Shown here: positions 22,097 to 32,244 of the stretch, piece after piece | Position numbering within the stretch: position 1 is the first letter of the stretch | Layout: the number at the start of each line of letters is the position of its first letter | Source of the DNA: Mycocentrospora acerina | Taxonomy: Eukaryota > Ascomycota > Dothideomycetes > Pleosporales | Reading direction: 5' to 3' | DNA length: 64,000 bases | Assembly (NCBI GenBank): GCA_022701365.1 | Contig: JAKUHH010000117.1 | Coordinates: 1 to 64,000, forward strand | Made by a program: the position numbers and the translations under genes | Notes under the pieces: generated by a model | What the model saw: the letters and a program-made list of their open reading frames with translations, nothing else | Told to the model about the DNA's origin: nothing | The model's database searches: none

Positions 22097-22215
22097 TGTG
22101 GGGGAACAATCAGAAGAAACCCGTTGTCTTCTTAGAAGTGTACAGCTTGGAAACTGCATAGGCGCTCGGTACTCATGTGCTCGCACACACGAAGCAGTGC
22201 GAGTGGCTCATAACA
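22097..22215 (+). repeat. LTR-like repeat, copy A
   Basis: The copy begins tgtgggggaacaatcagaag and contains gaaacccgttgtcttcttag, then gcgctcggtactcatgtgct and cgcacacacg. The same order of words appears in copy C (27079) and, reversed, in copy B (about 25765-25900). A TG start, length above 100 bp and a dispersed position suggest a worn solo LTR of a Copia-type element, but no internal region was found. Confidence 0.5.
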
Positions 22216-24784
22216 GAGACCAGTGACTCTAAACTCGCGGCCTAGCGACAAAAGCGTAATACTACTGTAGGATGTGATTCATTAATACATACGTGCTGCT
22301 TCTTTTTTCTGTTCTGATGCATTACCACTTTGAAGATAAATTCAGAGTAGGTTTGCAGATCTAGATAAAGTAGGTGATATTGGGTACTGCCACTTGTCAA
22401 CCCACAAGGCACAATCTAGCACAAATCTAATTGTGAATATGCACTGCTCGATCTCTTCGACAGCTGAACTCGGCTGATGGCCAGTGTTCCTTTGGTATGA
22501 ATTCGTGACTGGTTGAGCATCTTCTAATTCTTGGTCGCAATCATCATCATCGTCTCCTGAATAAGGGTATTGATCTAGCATTTCATTATCGGGTAAAACA
22601 GACCACAATTTGTCTTCGAATAAACATAGGCTGCAGTTACGGAGTAGATCGTCTGTAATTTGTTAGGCTAGCTTAGTCTCGTACCCTCAATTTGAAAACT
22701 CACTGTCATTCGCAAATTGCAAGGATTCAAGAAGCTGCACTTCAAGAAACTCTAACGACTTGTAGAGTGATGATGTTTTTGGAATGATCCTTGTCTGTTC
22801 TTTTGTTATATACCATTGATCCTGCGCTCGCTTGAACTGGGTCCTCTGGTGAACACAACTATCTCGCCCGAGTTTCTCAAATAGTGCCGTTGATACAACA
22901 AACGGTCGGTGTTTATTCTCGCACTTCATTTTCTTCAATTTTACTCTGAAGTTAGAATTGTTTTTCAGGAAGCATGAGCTACTATTTCCATTTATCAGAG
23001 TACTTACTTTTGCTTTTATGTGCACAAACTTTTTCTCCTAGATTGATATGCTGTCAGCTTGGAGATTATAGAATTTCAGCGAGATACTCCACGTGTGTAA
23101 CATTTCGTTCAAGGGTAAACATACTTGAAGTTGAATAGAATCTACTGCTTTCTTCCGTACCATTATTCGTAACAACTTTGTCAGCGGAGTGAAGAATCCC
23201 TTAGCATCATTGAGAAAACTTAAGGCGTGATTGGAGAAAGATTGCTTTGATAGTATACACATAAAGGATTGGAAATGTAATGGCTAATATCTTACACAAG
23301 CTAGATTGTCATCAACAGCAAGCAAGTGAAAAGTGTCCGTGGTGGTCGCTATGAAGGCGCCACACGCTAATTAGTTACAGTATAAGGTAGCCAACTACTT
23401 CGCACGCACTTTCCTCCTACACATTGTAGATAGTATGCACGTAGTTACACAACAATATGTTCTGCATTTTCTCTAATGCAATACTGCACTCTCATTTACT
23501 TGTCTCATTGAAAAGTAATAAGAGCAAAAGAACTTAAACGCAATAATTTTTTTAAAAACTATTAACTTTTGATACGTTTAGCGAAGACATCAACATGCAA
23601 GTGTTTTGTTTGTATTCCATATATGCATCTTTCAATAAGTGATCGACCTAAGCGATTGAAGTCGGCACATGTGAGATGTCTGAATGATATAATAGTACTT
23701 ATGTTAGGACACAGCTTCATCCCACTGCGCCATATTTTCCAAAATCTTACTGTGATATACACATGCACAATTGGCTCCAGATTCTTTACATGCTGCAGAA
23801 TTCCCAACTCGCAAGGCCCTTGCCTGACTAGGCGAACAATATCCCCACAAAGCCATGATTCTAGATATTGACACTCGCGGCCCGGTTGCTGGTTGTCGGG
23901 CAAAGGCGTTTATACTGAGAAGATGATAATTCAAAGCTACGTCTGCGCGAGTGGCGTTGAGTGAAATAGTTTGGGAGTGCAAAAACTAGAAGCCGATTGT
24001 GCAAGCGAGTGTATCAACTGATACTTCATCAGATCAAAAGGGTAAAAATCTTCGGTGTAGATATCCTACTAGATTGTGGGTCTGAGGCTCTGCTTCGCAC
24101 GATACGTCGATCCTAACTGCTTAGGTCACGCTTACATGTTAATCGTTGAATTAAGAAATATTTTCGTATGCTTTATTAAGTCAGGCGAATGAACTACTAA
24201 GGTTACTATTAAAATTGATATTTAGCATTACATCCGTAGTCATAATGTGCACGCTGTTATTTCAAGGAGAAATTAATATTCAAGGAAACATAGACGGCAC
24301 ATGGAGCTGGTCTAAGAAGACTCAAATTATCTATTGTGTGAACCACTGCTCTTTAAAAAGTATTGAAAAGAGCAGTTGTTACATATTGGACCAATTCAGA
24401 GAGAGATGTTTCTAGCTCAATGCTAAGCTACGTAAAATAAAGTGGCAGACAAGTTGTAACGTAATTGAAAATCAAATAGAGGTTTGAAAAAACACATGTA
24501 AAATTACAAGTGGCGATAATGAAACGTTGAACTATTAGGATAAAGAAACTACTAAACAGTCTCAATCATTAGGTGCATCTACATTTTACATTCCTACAAA
24601 AACGCTGTATGAAAATCGGCTAACTTGCAATGCGAATAATTTGGGGCTAACTCATGGACGCGATTAGAAAGCCTCACAAATGTATTTAAATCTTAACTCC
24701 TGTGCTGAATTGTGTCAAAAAAACTATATCCGAGAAATTGGCAATGAAGTAAATCTTAGTTGTATGTACCAAGGACTTAAACAC
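22216..24784. other. Intergenic, AT-rich, no supported gene
   Basis: Minus-strand frames at 22342-22608, 22687-23025, 23038-23262 and 23562-23903 are short, lack recognisable domains and are not joined by clear introns. 22687-23262 could be a worn gene, since two frames in tandem read like protein (RPFVVSTALFEKLGR; HALSFLNDAKGFFTPLTKLL), but this is weak. Confidence 0.3.
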
Positions 24785-25561
24785 TCAGTCAATTATTGAC
24801 CAAGAACCTTGGACATTCGTTATTTCGGTCATGCCAAGTGCATTCCAGACGGCAAGAGTTAGATCTACACTGTGGCCAATACAGCCTTCGCACAAGTCCA
24901 TGATAGTTGCCTTGACAGACTTGCCATTATAGTTAATTTTAATTTCTTTTCCACACCAAGGATTGGTAGAAGTTCCAGTCATCAGATCGTGTGTAGATTC
25001 ACCCCAAGCTGTTCGTGCGAGAGCAACAACAAAGTCAGAGTCCGCAAGTATTTTACCGCATGCGCCATGGGCACTTAATGTGTAGTAAACCGTGATATTA
25101 CCAGTAAATTGATCGCTTGATTGTTCTGGTATACTACTCGGCAACAAAGAACTTCTGGGACTGTTTGCAGTCTCTGAACGAACTGAGGCGATAAAGACTG
25201 GGGATATTGGAGTAGCAACAGCAATAGGAGAGTGCCCAATTGATGTCTCTGAGACACTAGATGTAAGATGCATAGGAGAAGACTTTGGTTCCACAGACAC
25301 AACGTCTACTAGAATAGAAAAATTAGTAGCATTTGCTGTGTACAGATAACCAGTGCCGGTAATTTTTTGGAACTTCTTGTCAAGAGCGAGAGGAGTATAG
25401 TTATTTGGCCTGGGTATAGATTCACAGTCATGATATCTTGGATACACTTTGGCCGTTTCTACCAATATCTTAGTGCAATTTGAAGAAGTGCTATTCTCCA
25501 TAGGTACAGCGATAGTACTGAAGGTAAATAGAATTTGTACAAATACCCACAATGTCTTCAT
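24785..25561 (-). CDS. Secreted double-psi beta-barrel (RlpA/expansin-like) protein
   Basis: The ATG at 25561 gives 258 residues starting with a signal peptide (MKTLWVFVQILFTFSTIAVP). A Ser/Thr/Pro-rich linker spans about residues 90-155. The C-terminal 100 residues form a double-psi beta-barrel domain: TVYYTLSAHGACGK, VVALARTAWG, NPWCGKEIKINYNGKSVKA, then IMDLCEGC, VDLTLAVWNALG and QGSWSI. The Asp of the D-x-C-x-G-C motif and the paired cysteines are kept. Such proteins bind or loosen wall polysaccharides or, in some fungi, inhibit host proteases. Expansin-like activity needs a partner domain that is missing here. It is a candidate secreted effector or wall protein. Its neighbourhood is AT-rich and repeat-bearing. 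No introns are needed. Confidence 0.85.
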   Translation of the reverse strand: MKTLWVFVQILFTFSTIAVPMENSTSSNCTKILVETAKVYPRYHDCESIPRPNNYTPLALDKKFQKITGTGYLYTANATNFSILVDVVSVEPKSSPMHLTSSVSETSIGHSPIAVATPISPVFIASVRSETANSPRSSLLPSSIPEQSSDQFTGNITVYYTLSAHGACGKILADSDFVVALARTAWGESTHDLMTGTSTNPWCGKEIKINYNGKSVKATIMDLCEGCIGHSVDLTLAVWNALGMTEITNVQGSWSIID

Positions 25562-25764
25562 ATTAGTGTCAGGCCAGGTACACGAAGAGTAAGAATTCGT
25601 GCAAAGCACATCAAAAACAGTCGACTAAGAAAGTGGACTTATAGCTGTCTAAATGGCAATTTACCAGGTATTTTCAAGTGAATCTCGCTACTGTTACGTT
25701 GTCTTAGGCGGAGAAATAGAGTGCGCGTTACATATGTTCACACAATAATAGATCTTAGAAATCA
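25562..25764. other. Upstream region of the double-psi protein gene
   Basis: This probably holds the promoter of the minus-strand gene. No sure motif can be named. Confidence 0.3.
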
Positions 25765-25900
25765 AATATTAGCCAACACCCTTATGCTGTTACGTGTGTG
25801 CGAGCACGCAAGTGCCAAGCTCCTTTTTGGTCTCTTAAACCAACAATTTTAATAAAACACCAATTTCCTCCTAATTTCTCCTATAGTTCATTAACTAGAA
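25765..25900 (-). repeat. LTR-like repeat, copy B (inverted)
   Basis: Read on the minus strand, it has gaggaaattggtgttttatt, then agcttggcacttgcgtgctc and gcacacacgt, matching the order of words in copies A and C. Spacing is similar but the copy is much changed and its ends are unclear. Confidence 0.45.
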
Positions 25901-25977
25901 TTGATTTTGGAAATTTTTGACCGTCAACAGACAAAAATTGCAGCTGTGATACTAAACGTTGTAATTGGAGATAGCAG

Positions 25978-26280
25978 GTGTTGTCTAACACGGCTGACAT
26001 GACTGACTCGTGTGATTCCTTATCGCACAAATGGTTTTGTAAAATTCAATATTCTAAAGACTTAATAATTAAAATGGTACGAAGAAATTATCTTCTTGAA
26101 GCATTTGCAATTAAGACAGACGTAGCAAATAAAACATTTCATATCATTCATCAGATAGTAAATATCTATGTCCAGTTGGATCCAGACACAACCAAATTAA
26201 CTGCTAGTAATATAAGGGTATCCAGAGACCAGGTGAAAGATTACCTAAACATACAACTTCATGTCATAATTGACAACTAG
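25978..26280 (+). CDS. Hypothetical ORF, 100 codons, doubtful
   Basis: The frame begins at a TTG with an internal ATG eight codons in (MTDSCDSLSHKWFCK). It is Ile-, Asn- and Lys-rich as expected of AT-rich DNA (e.g. HIIHQIVNIYVQLDPD). No domain is recognised. It lies between two LTR-like repeats and may be chance or a trace of element coding DNA. Confidence 0.2.
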   Translation: MLSNTADMTDSCDSLSHKWFCKIQYSKDLIIKMVRRNYLLEAFAIKTDVANKTFHIIHQIVNIYVQLDPDTTKLTASNIRVSRDQVKDYLNIQLHVIIDN

Positions 26281-27078
26281 TTTCAGTTCTCTTCAAGTGT
26301 TAGGACTATTCATAATCATCTAAGTCTCCTTCTATAACCAGACTCACCCACAGTTGTTGCAAAAGTAAGTGCCCATTCTCTTTAATTATAGATCTAATGA
26401 AGATTGATAGTCCCTTGCTTCTATAATATGTGCAGAGCAAGATCAGCACCCTGAAGCATTGACGTCGGAGAAAGGTGCTAATGGCAATTCTTGTCTCACC
26501 AAGCCATTGCCGATGCATGTGATAGAGATAAAAGAGCCGTCAAGATGAACCACAGTTTTAGCAACTAAACATGTAGGCCATTGGCTAGCTACTTTATTGA
26601 CATGCAAGAGACGAAACAAGGATCTTTCGAAACCATGAGATGATTTAACTAACTACCTGGCTCGGCCAGCTCAATGATCCTATTACTTCAACAATAATGG
26701 GTTTAAATTGCTTATGCAGTAAAGCATGAAAACTATTTCTAATTTGAAAATTTTACGATATGAACTTTCTGAACGCTGATCATCAAAACGATCCTCATGG
26801 CCTAGTTTTAGAGTATGACTGTAGTTTAAATGCTGAATACATTTGGATTCACATTATAAGAGTTCATTTGCCAACATCGTGTGTAATGAAAGGCAATTAT
26901 GCGATTTGTACTTTGCAAGATAACATGTTTTGGTGCCATCCCAGAGATCAACTTCAGGCACTCCTGTAGGACTTTACAGAACTGTTCCTACTAATTTCTG
27001 CCAATCTACAAGTAGTCAAATCAATGTGTTTCTAATGGTAAATGTCTTACATCATTATCAACGGATTCCAAATAAGCT
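26281..27078. other. AT-rich region between LTR-like repeats
   Basis: Short frames on both strands (26306-26518 minus, 26760-26969 plus, 26930-27121 plus) show no reverse transcriptase, integrase or protease motif. Confidence 0.35.
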
Positions 27079-27235
27079 TGTGCGAGGGAACAATCGAAGG
27101 AGAAACTTGTTGTATTATTAAGGCTGTAGAAATATAAGACTATGTAGATGCTGGGTACTTACGTGCTCAAACACATGATAGTAAACCAGTTTTGGCCGGT
27201 AGATGGCTATCTCATAAGTATGGAGAATTTGGTGA
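27079..27235 (+). repeat. LTR-like repeat, copy C
   Basis: The copy begins tgtgcgagggaacaatcgaa and contains gagaaacttgttgtattatt, atataagactatgtagatgc, gggtacttacgtgctcaaac and gccggtagatggctatctca. The gaaactTGTTGTattattaag stretch followed by a TATAA-like run and a high-GC end resembles the layout of fungal Copia LTRs. A partial further match (gaagaagttgtttacttcat) lies near 27342. Confidence 0.5.
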
Positions 27236-28112
27236 TTCAAAGTATCGAGGCTTTAGATTGAGACGGATAAGGATTCACCGAAATTAATCTTACACTTTCA
27301 TCATGATTTCGCACATGTTGCAATGACTCACTTGGAACTGAAGAAGTTGTTTACTTCATTAAGAATCTATAAACAATTGTGGGAGTTTGTTCAGCTGGTC
27401 AATTGTAAAATGCGTATTCGCAACCACGGTTGGTATAGCAGTCAAAAAGAATCGTGATGGAAGACTTTGCAAAGCGTGACGATGAAAATTACAGTAATTA
27501 AGAAAGTAGAGAACCTAAATTAAGTCAGTAGTTTGTAAGTTTGTTACCTGGATACCTGGCTTTACTATTACACTTCAACTCCTAGTCATGCCCAGTACTT
27601 GATTCAGGCTGATAAACGCTGCGAATCGAACAATTACTATCCTAAATGTTCTGATATTAAATTTACAATTTTGTAAACTGTTTAAAGATAACAATTCTAG
27701 CTAGAGCTACTTTGACAGAAAACTGGGAATTTCAAATGAGATTGATGTTGTACTTCACATGATTTTTTTTCGAACAGCTAAGCATGTTTAATTAATTCAC
27801 CTTTCATTGCGACCTAAGTTCGGTGGTTTCCATTCTTTTTGGCTACTAAACGTCATCAGAAGTGTAGATAAGAGAACTAAAAATGTTCGATATGACACGG
27901 GAACGAAGAGGCTTATATATTTAGATAATTGCGCTACGTGATTATAATTTAACTTCTGTACTCTAGTCTATTGGTTTCTCATCTGCTATTTCTCAACAAT
28001 TACTTCATCTACACAAAGCTCAGCCCGAGAAAGGCTCTTCATTTTCATTACACCAAAGAGAAGGTGCTCCTTTCTGATCATTCATCGAATATGATATGCT
28101 TCCTTCTTCTTT
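27236..28112. other. Intergenic, AT-rich
   Basis: No gene was seen. It contains a partial LTR-like match near 27342 and otherwise plain AT-rich DNA. Confidence 0.35.
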
Positions 28113-29033
28113 TTAAGTGTTTGGGCATGCACATGTTGCAGCAGTACTTGAAAAACTAGATGCAGGGCTAGTTGGTGACGCTATCGTACGTGAAAGAGGG
28201 TCGGATTGGAGAGGAGCCAAACTGCCTGTAGACTCCTGCACTGATACGGACTGCATAGGAAGCGCAGTACCAGTCACTGCTGACGAGTCCGATAACGATA
28301 AAAATGAAACAGAAGAAGGAACTGAAGTAGCAGATGGTCTTGTAACAAGTGTGGTACTTGCCACTAACCCTGAGCCTGACGCTGTATTCGACGCTGTATT
28401 TGACTCTGACCCTAATCCTGATTCCGACTCTGATCCTGATCCTGAGGGTTGTCCTACTGTCAATGACGTAGCTGTGACGGGCGAAAATATAGTCGAGAGT
28501 TGCCAGCTAGATAGATTATGGTTGGACATCGTCGTCTGCCCTACCGACAAATTCGGGTGAAGTGTCGATGGGCCGATCGACGTAGCTGAGCAAACACTTT
28601 GTATTTGATTGGAATCAAAGCCTTGAGCAAGAGTATTTCCTGCGATCATAAAGGGCACGCAGTATGTATCTGCCTCGCCGCATATAAATAAAAACTGAGC
28701 TTCTCCCTCGGGTGAGCTGCTGCTGAGTTGAATATCAAAAGTCTGATCTATACTGTCTGAGTAACCGCAGGACGACTTGATTTCAATAGGATCTGGGTCG
28801 TCCTCTGTATTCAACTCGTCGTACGTGATTACGGCTAGCTTGCAGGAGTTCTCTACAGGGATAGTCACCTTTCTTGACGCTCCTGGTTCTGCCCATATGA
28901 TGTGGGAGGAGTTGCATGACTGACCGGGAAACCAATGTGCTACGACGGCTGCAAAAAAGAAGGAGTATATACACAAACGTTTCGCGCTTTGAAGATCAAA
29001 CATGAGCAACCTGGTTTGGTGTGAGCAATCCAT
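28113..29033 (-). CDS. Secreted Ser/Thr-rich protein with N-terminal Cys domain
   Basis: The frame gives 306 residues from the ATG at 29033; a second ATG at 29003 places the hydrophobic segment LCIYSFFFAAVVAHWF closer to the N-terminus and may be the true signal-peptide start. The first part of the mature protein (about residues 38-145) has a cysteine pattern and beta-strand character (SCNSSHIIWAEPGASRKV, ICGEADTYCVPFMI). The rest is Ser/Thr-rich with a low-complexity run of Ser-Gly/Glu units (GSGSESESGLGSESN). It ends in TCACPNT without a hydrophobic tail, so no GPI signal is seen unless a last exon is missed. It is probably heavily O-glycosylated in the wall or medium. It diverges from the BYS1-type gene to its right and may share its promoter region. 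The family of the Cys domain is not recognised. Confidence 0.7.
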   Translation of the reverse strand: MDCSHQTRLLMFDLQSAKRLCIYSFFFAAVVAHWFPGQSCNSSHIIWAEPGASRKVTIPVENSCKLAVITYDELNTEDDPDPIEIKSSCGYSDSIDQTFDIQLSSSSPEGEAQFLFICGEADTYCVPFMIAGNTLAQGFDSNQIQSVCSATSIGPSTLHPNLSVGQTTMSNHNLSSWQLSTIFSPVTATSLTVGQPSGSGSESESGLGSESNTASNTASGSGLVASTTLVTRPSATSVPSSVSFLSLSDSSAVTGTALPMQSVSVQESTGSLAPLQSDPLSRTIASPTSPASSFSSTAATCACPNT

Positions 29034-29437
29034 GGGGAGGACACATACATATTTTATACGAGTGACTCTTTAGTGATTTGGTAAGACAAATTAGAATAGT
29101 TCTGTGTAGGGCGTTCTTTTTTTGTCTTTCCTTCTATCGTGTAAACACCGATTGAATCCTGTTGAAAGTATAACAGTTTTTGCGTGCAAAAAGAATACTT
29201 CCGGCGAGAATCTAACTGGAAACTTGACGGCTTGACGCCACGACGCGGCTAGTATGTGGCTATGTAAACTGTAGAGAAGTCACACAATTCTGCATAACTG
29301 AGAATACCTTGATGACCAACTGAGTTATAATGTAGCAATGCACCTCAATTGCGGCCGTATAAGACTCCTCCTTTACCTGCTGAGAGAAAGCAGTTTAACA
29401 GGATACACTATGATATTTCAATATACTTCATTTCTAC

Positions 29438-30157
29438 GTGTGTCGATCTCGAAGTCCTGGTATATTTCAGAACACTTACGTCCAATTAGCAAAAAGCATC
29501 TGGAGAGCAAGTTCGCACGTTGCCGGACTCGGGCAAGCCACCAGTCAACGCTTTGAGCATGAGCCAAGTCTCCCCCTTCGGCGCCAGCAACGTTCAGTCA
29601 GTACTAATCTACTCCTAGGACTCGTATTATGCTGTGTCTTCTGTCCCGAGATGGTTACTGCCGTAGGCTATGCCGTAGTCAGAAACCAGTGCAATTTTCC
29701 CGTTTACGTCTGGTCAGTCGATCAGTTGGCCGATCCTAAAAAACCGGTAGAGATTTTAGCCTTTTCAGATTATAAAGAGCAGCTACGGACGTCTTGCGAC
29801 AGTTGTGGAGTATCGATCAAGGTGTCTGAGACGACTTCAATAACAAACATCACGCAATTTGAGTACGCACTGAAATGGAGTGATCAGGACGAAAAGCTTT
29901 TGCTTTGGTATGATATTTCACTGATAGATTGTGTTGTTCGAAATACAAGTGATGCGACCATGTGTCCTGGGTGGAAACAAGGATTAAAGGTAACGAGCGA
30001 ATACGACGGAATTTGCGGTGAACTTTACTGCCCACCTGAAACATTCTGCCATACAGATGCGTACTATGAACCAGAACCAAAACCGTTACATCCTATCAAA
30101 GTTTGTCCGGGGACGATAAGGAAGGACAATATTCTATTTATTCTCTGCTCTGGATAG
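29438..30157 (+). CDS. BYS1-type (antigenic thaumatin-like) secreted protein
   Basis: The frame carries a hydrophobic leader (LLLGLVLCCVFCPEMVTAVG) followed by the BYS1 pattern: YAVVRNQCNFPVYVWSVDQ, RTSCDSCGVSIKVS, ITQFEYALKW, LLWYDISLIDC, then GICGELYCPPETFCHTDAYY and a closing ILFILCSG. Around ten cysteines in the mature part suggest disulphides. BYS1 proteins are secreted by many ascomycetes, often at phase change or during host contact; their activity is unknown. The 5' end is unresolved: no ATG lies before the leader in this frame. Either a small first exon is missed (an ATG at 29410 in another frame is a candidate) or the start codon has been lost. Confidence 0.78.
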   Translation: MCRSRSPGIFQNTYVQLAKSIWRASSHVAGLGQATSQRFEHEPSLPLRRQQRSVSTNLLLGLVLCCVFCPEMVTAVGYAVVRNQCNFPVYVWSVDQLADPKKPVEILAFSDYKEQLRTSCDSCGVSIKVSETTSITNITQFEYALKWSDQDEKLLLWYDISLIDCVVRNTSDATMCPGWKQGLKVTSEYDGICGELYCPPETFCHTDAYYEPEPKPLHPIKVCPGTIRKDNILFILCSG

Positions 30158-31818
30158 TGTTGCTGGTTCAGAAGATTGGAAAGCTGTTGAAAAGTACGTA
30201 TTTTAGTATTGTTATCAATTTCACACTTGACGGTAGTACAATTGTTGCTTATACCGATTCGATCTTGTGTTCGTATTGTCAACCTCAGTGCTATCGCGGA
30301 CTTGATTGTTACTTGTGAGGCAAGTGACTTCGGCTGACATGATTTATTTTAATGACATGATAAGCTCACTGCTAGAAGCAAACATAATATTTTCGGAGAT
30401 CGTATTTTTAGTATAAGTAGATAAAGGTGTATTTACTATCAATCAATTAGCTCAGAAGCAAACAGGATATGTTTTTTAAACATGCTACTGTTACCAAGAA
30501 AGGCTACAGGAGATATTTCCTGCACTTGCGTAAATCAGTTCTAAGTCGAAGTACTCGCACTACTAATCTGCCGATCGAATTTTTTACATGACCTAAGTAG
30601 ATTTTTAAACGCTAAGTGATATTAAAGTAAGTGATTGTCAACCAGCATATGAATAAGTCTCTCTAGCAGAACAGTAAGAGCTGCGATACAGATCTTTGAC
30701 CAGGATATCAAAATATTTAGTAAACTTACTCGGAGCTTTTGACAAAGCTCGACAACATTAAAAAAATATTATGATACTCTGCATGATAACGTAAAGGCTT
30801 GGATCAAACACAGAACGATGCAAACGGTAAGATGAAGCACAGGGTCTAAATGTTCTTGCAGGACATACTTGTTCTACAAGTCTCTGGAGCATATTCTTTT
30901 ACGCGCCTTCGGACCTTTTTGATTGAAGTGTATACATACTACAGCTTATGTATTCTTAAGAAAATAATATCCAACTTTGCTCGTTACCAATTCAATCGTA
31001 CTATTGATCATTCTGTCAAAACCATCAACAGACTTTAGAGCAATGTTCGGTAGTCATGTCGCTACCTTGTAGGTCTCTACAGGATTCAGATTGGTAAAGA
31101 AGAAAGTTGTCAGGACATAGCCCTATCCCACTATGCCGTGCAAGCCAGAAAGGTACCATAATCTATCATCTGATAGATCCTAGAATTAGAATAGTACAAG
31201 TCCTTAGGGTGAATAACTTCCTGACAAAGATCAATCATAGAAACATGTGTTTCTAAGCTACAGTACACACCAAGATTAGGGAACCGCACATGTGGAAAAA
31301 TTTCCTGACGGAAGAGAAGACGCCTGGAAAATTTACAACCAGGCAGGATAGGCTAGTGTGTGAGAAATTTCAAGGTTTCAGGACAACTCAGATCTTTGGG
31401 GTGTAATTTCTCGATCTTAAGCCTTATCTCACATTCGCTCAATCAATCAATCAATCAATCAAACAAACAAATCGATTCCTAAAGTTTGACGGACTGTCTC
31501 TAACATAAGGGGAACGAGAATATGGTATATATTTGTACTACAAAAGTTGCTTTAAGTGACATAAGAAGATAAATAGTGAGATAAACATCAGACGAAAGCT
31601 TCTGAAACTTTGACATAACTCGAAATTGTAGGCAATTTTAAAAGTCACAACTTATTTTGGGTGATGGCATGATTTACAATATCAAGTTTATATATATAAT
31701 AACAAATTTTGGCTGTTAGGCTAACTAATACTCGAGTCTTTCGTATCGCCTTCTACAACAAAGCGCCTCTCTTTCTCTACAACATATTGTGTATTTGGCT
31801 GAACGCATATACTTAGAC
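30158..31818. other. Intergenic, AT-rich, no gene seen
   Basis: Only short frames occur (30850-31038 plus). No domain or splice pattern was noticed. Confidence 0.4.
31439..31472. repeat. (TCAA)n microsatellite
   Basis: Five to six units of tcaa are followed by two aaac units. It lies in the spacer upstream of the hypothetical gene at 31819. Confidence 0.9.
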
Positions 31819-32244
31819 ATGTGGGGGCGCAGACAAACCTTTTCTTCTCTGTTCTCTAATGGCACCTCCGCCTCTTTCAAGAAGCTTTCTGTACCTCAGC
31901 AATTTTGCATGAACTGTAATAGACGAAGATCAACAAGATTTCATAACAGAAATCCAGATTCAATAAGCAGTATACCCTCTATTTGTTCTCGGAATGGATG
32001 CCGCGAGTTGCGAAAATCCATGTCGGAGTACTTGCCCGAACGTGGCTATGCTCTAGTTGCTTACTGGGTACCACTTGTGGATGTGCCAAAATCTATCAAG
32101 GTCTCTCAGCCAGAGATGTTAGAACTTCCGGCACATGGCAGACGAATATCAGCTTTCGAGGCTGATAGCAAACCCATAGATCCCCAACTTCAGTCGCCAA
32201 ATGTGTCACTTCCTGGGCAACATCTTATATTCAGTTCTGCGTAA
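31819..32244 (+). CDS. Hypothetical protein with two Cys pairs
   Basis: From the ATG at 31819 the frame gives 141 residues. It has CMNCNRRR and SICSRNGC (C-x2-C and C-x4-C about 28 residues apart), which could bind one zinc ion. A fold-like stretch follows (ERGYALVAYWVPLVDVP) and a Pro/Ser tail. Base composition is less AT-rich than the spacers on each side, and the residue mix is protein-like, so it is probably a real gene or a recently lost one. No family is recognised. Confidence 0.45.
   Translation: MWGRRQTFSSLFSNGTSASFKKLSVPQQFCMNCNRRRSTRFHNRNPDSISSIPSICSRNGCRELRKSMSEYLPERGYALVAYWVPLVDVPKSIKVSQPEMLELPAHGRRISAFEADSKPIDPQLQSPNVSLPGQHLIFSSA

Noticed and set aside
25978..27121. Internal retrotransposon coding region between LTR-like copies B and C
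   Set aside because: No reverse transcriptase, integrase, protease or RNase H motif could be found in any frame, and copies B and C are in opposite orientation.
28117..28560. Plus-strand 147-codon ORF with Asp-Pro repeats
   Set aside because: It is the mirror of the Ser/Gly/Glu-rich tail of the secreted protein on the minus strand.
31439..31472. CRISPR-like or telomere-like repeat
   Set aside because: It is a plain tetranucleotide microsatellite without spacers.
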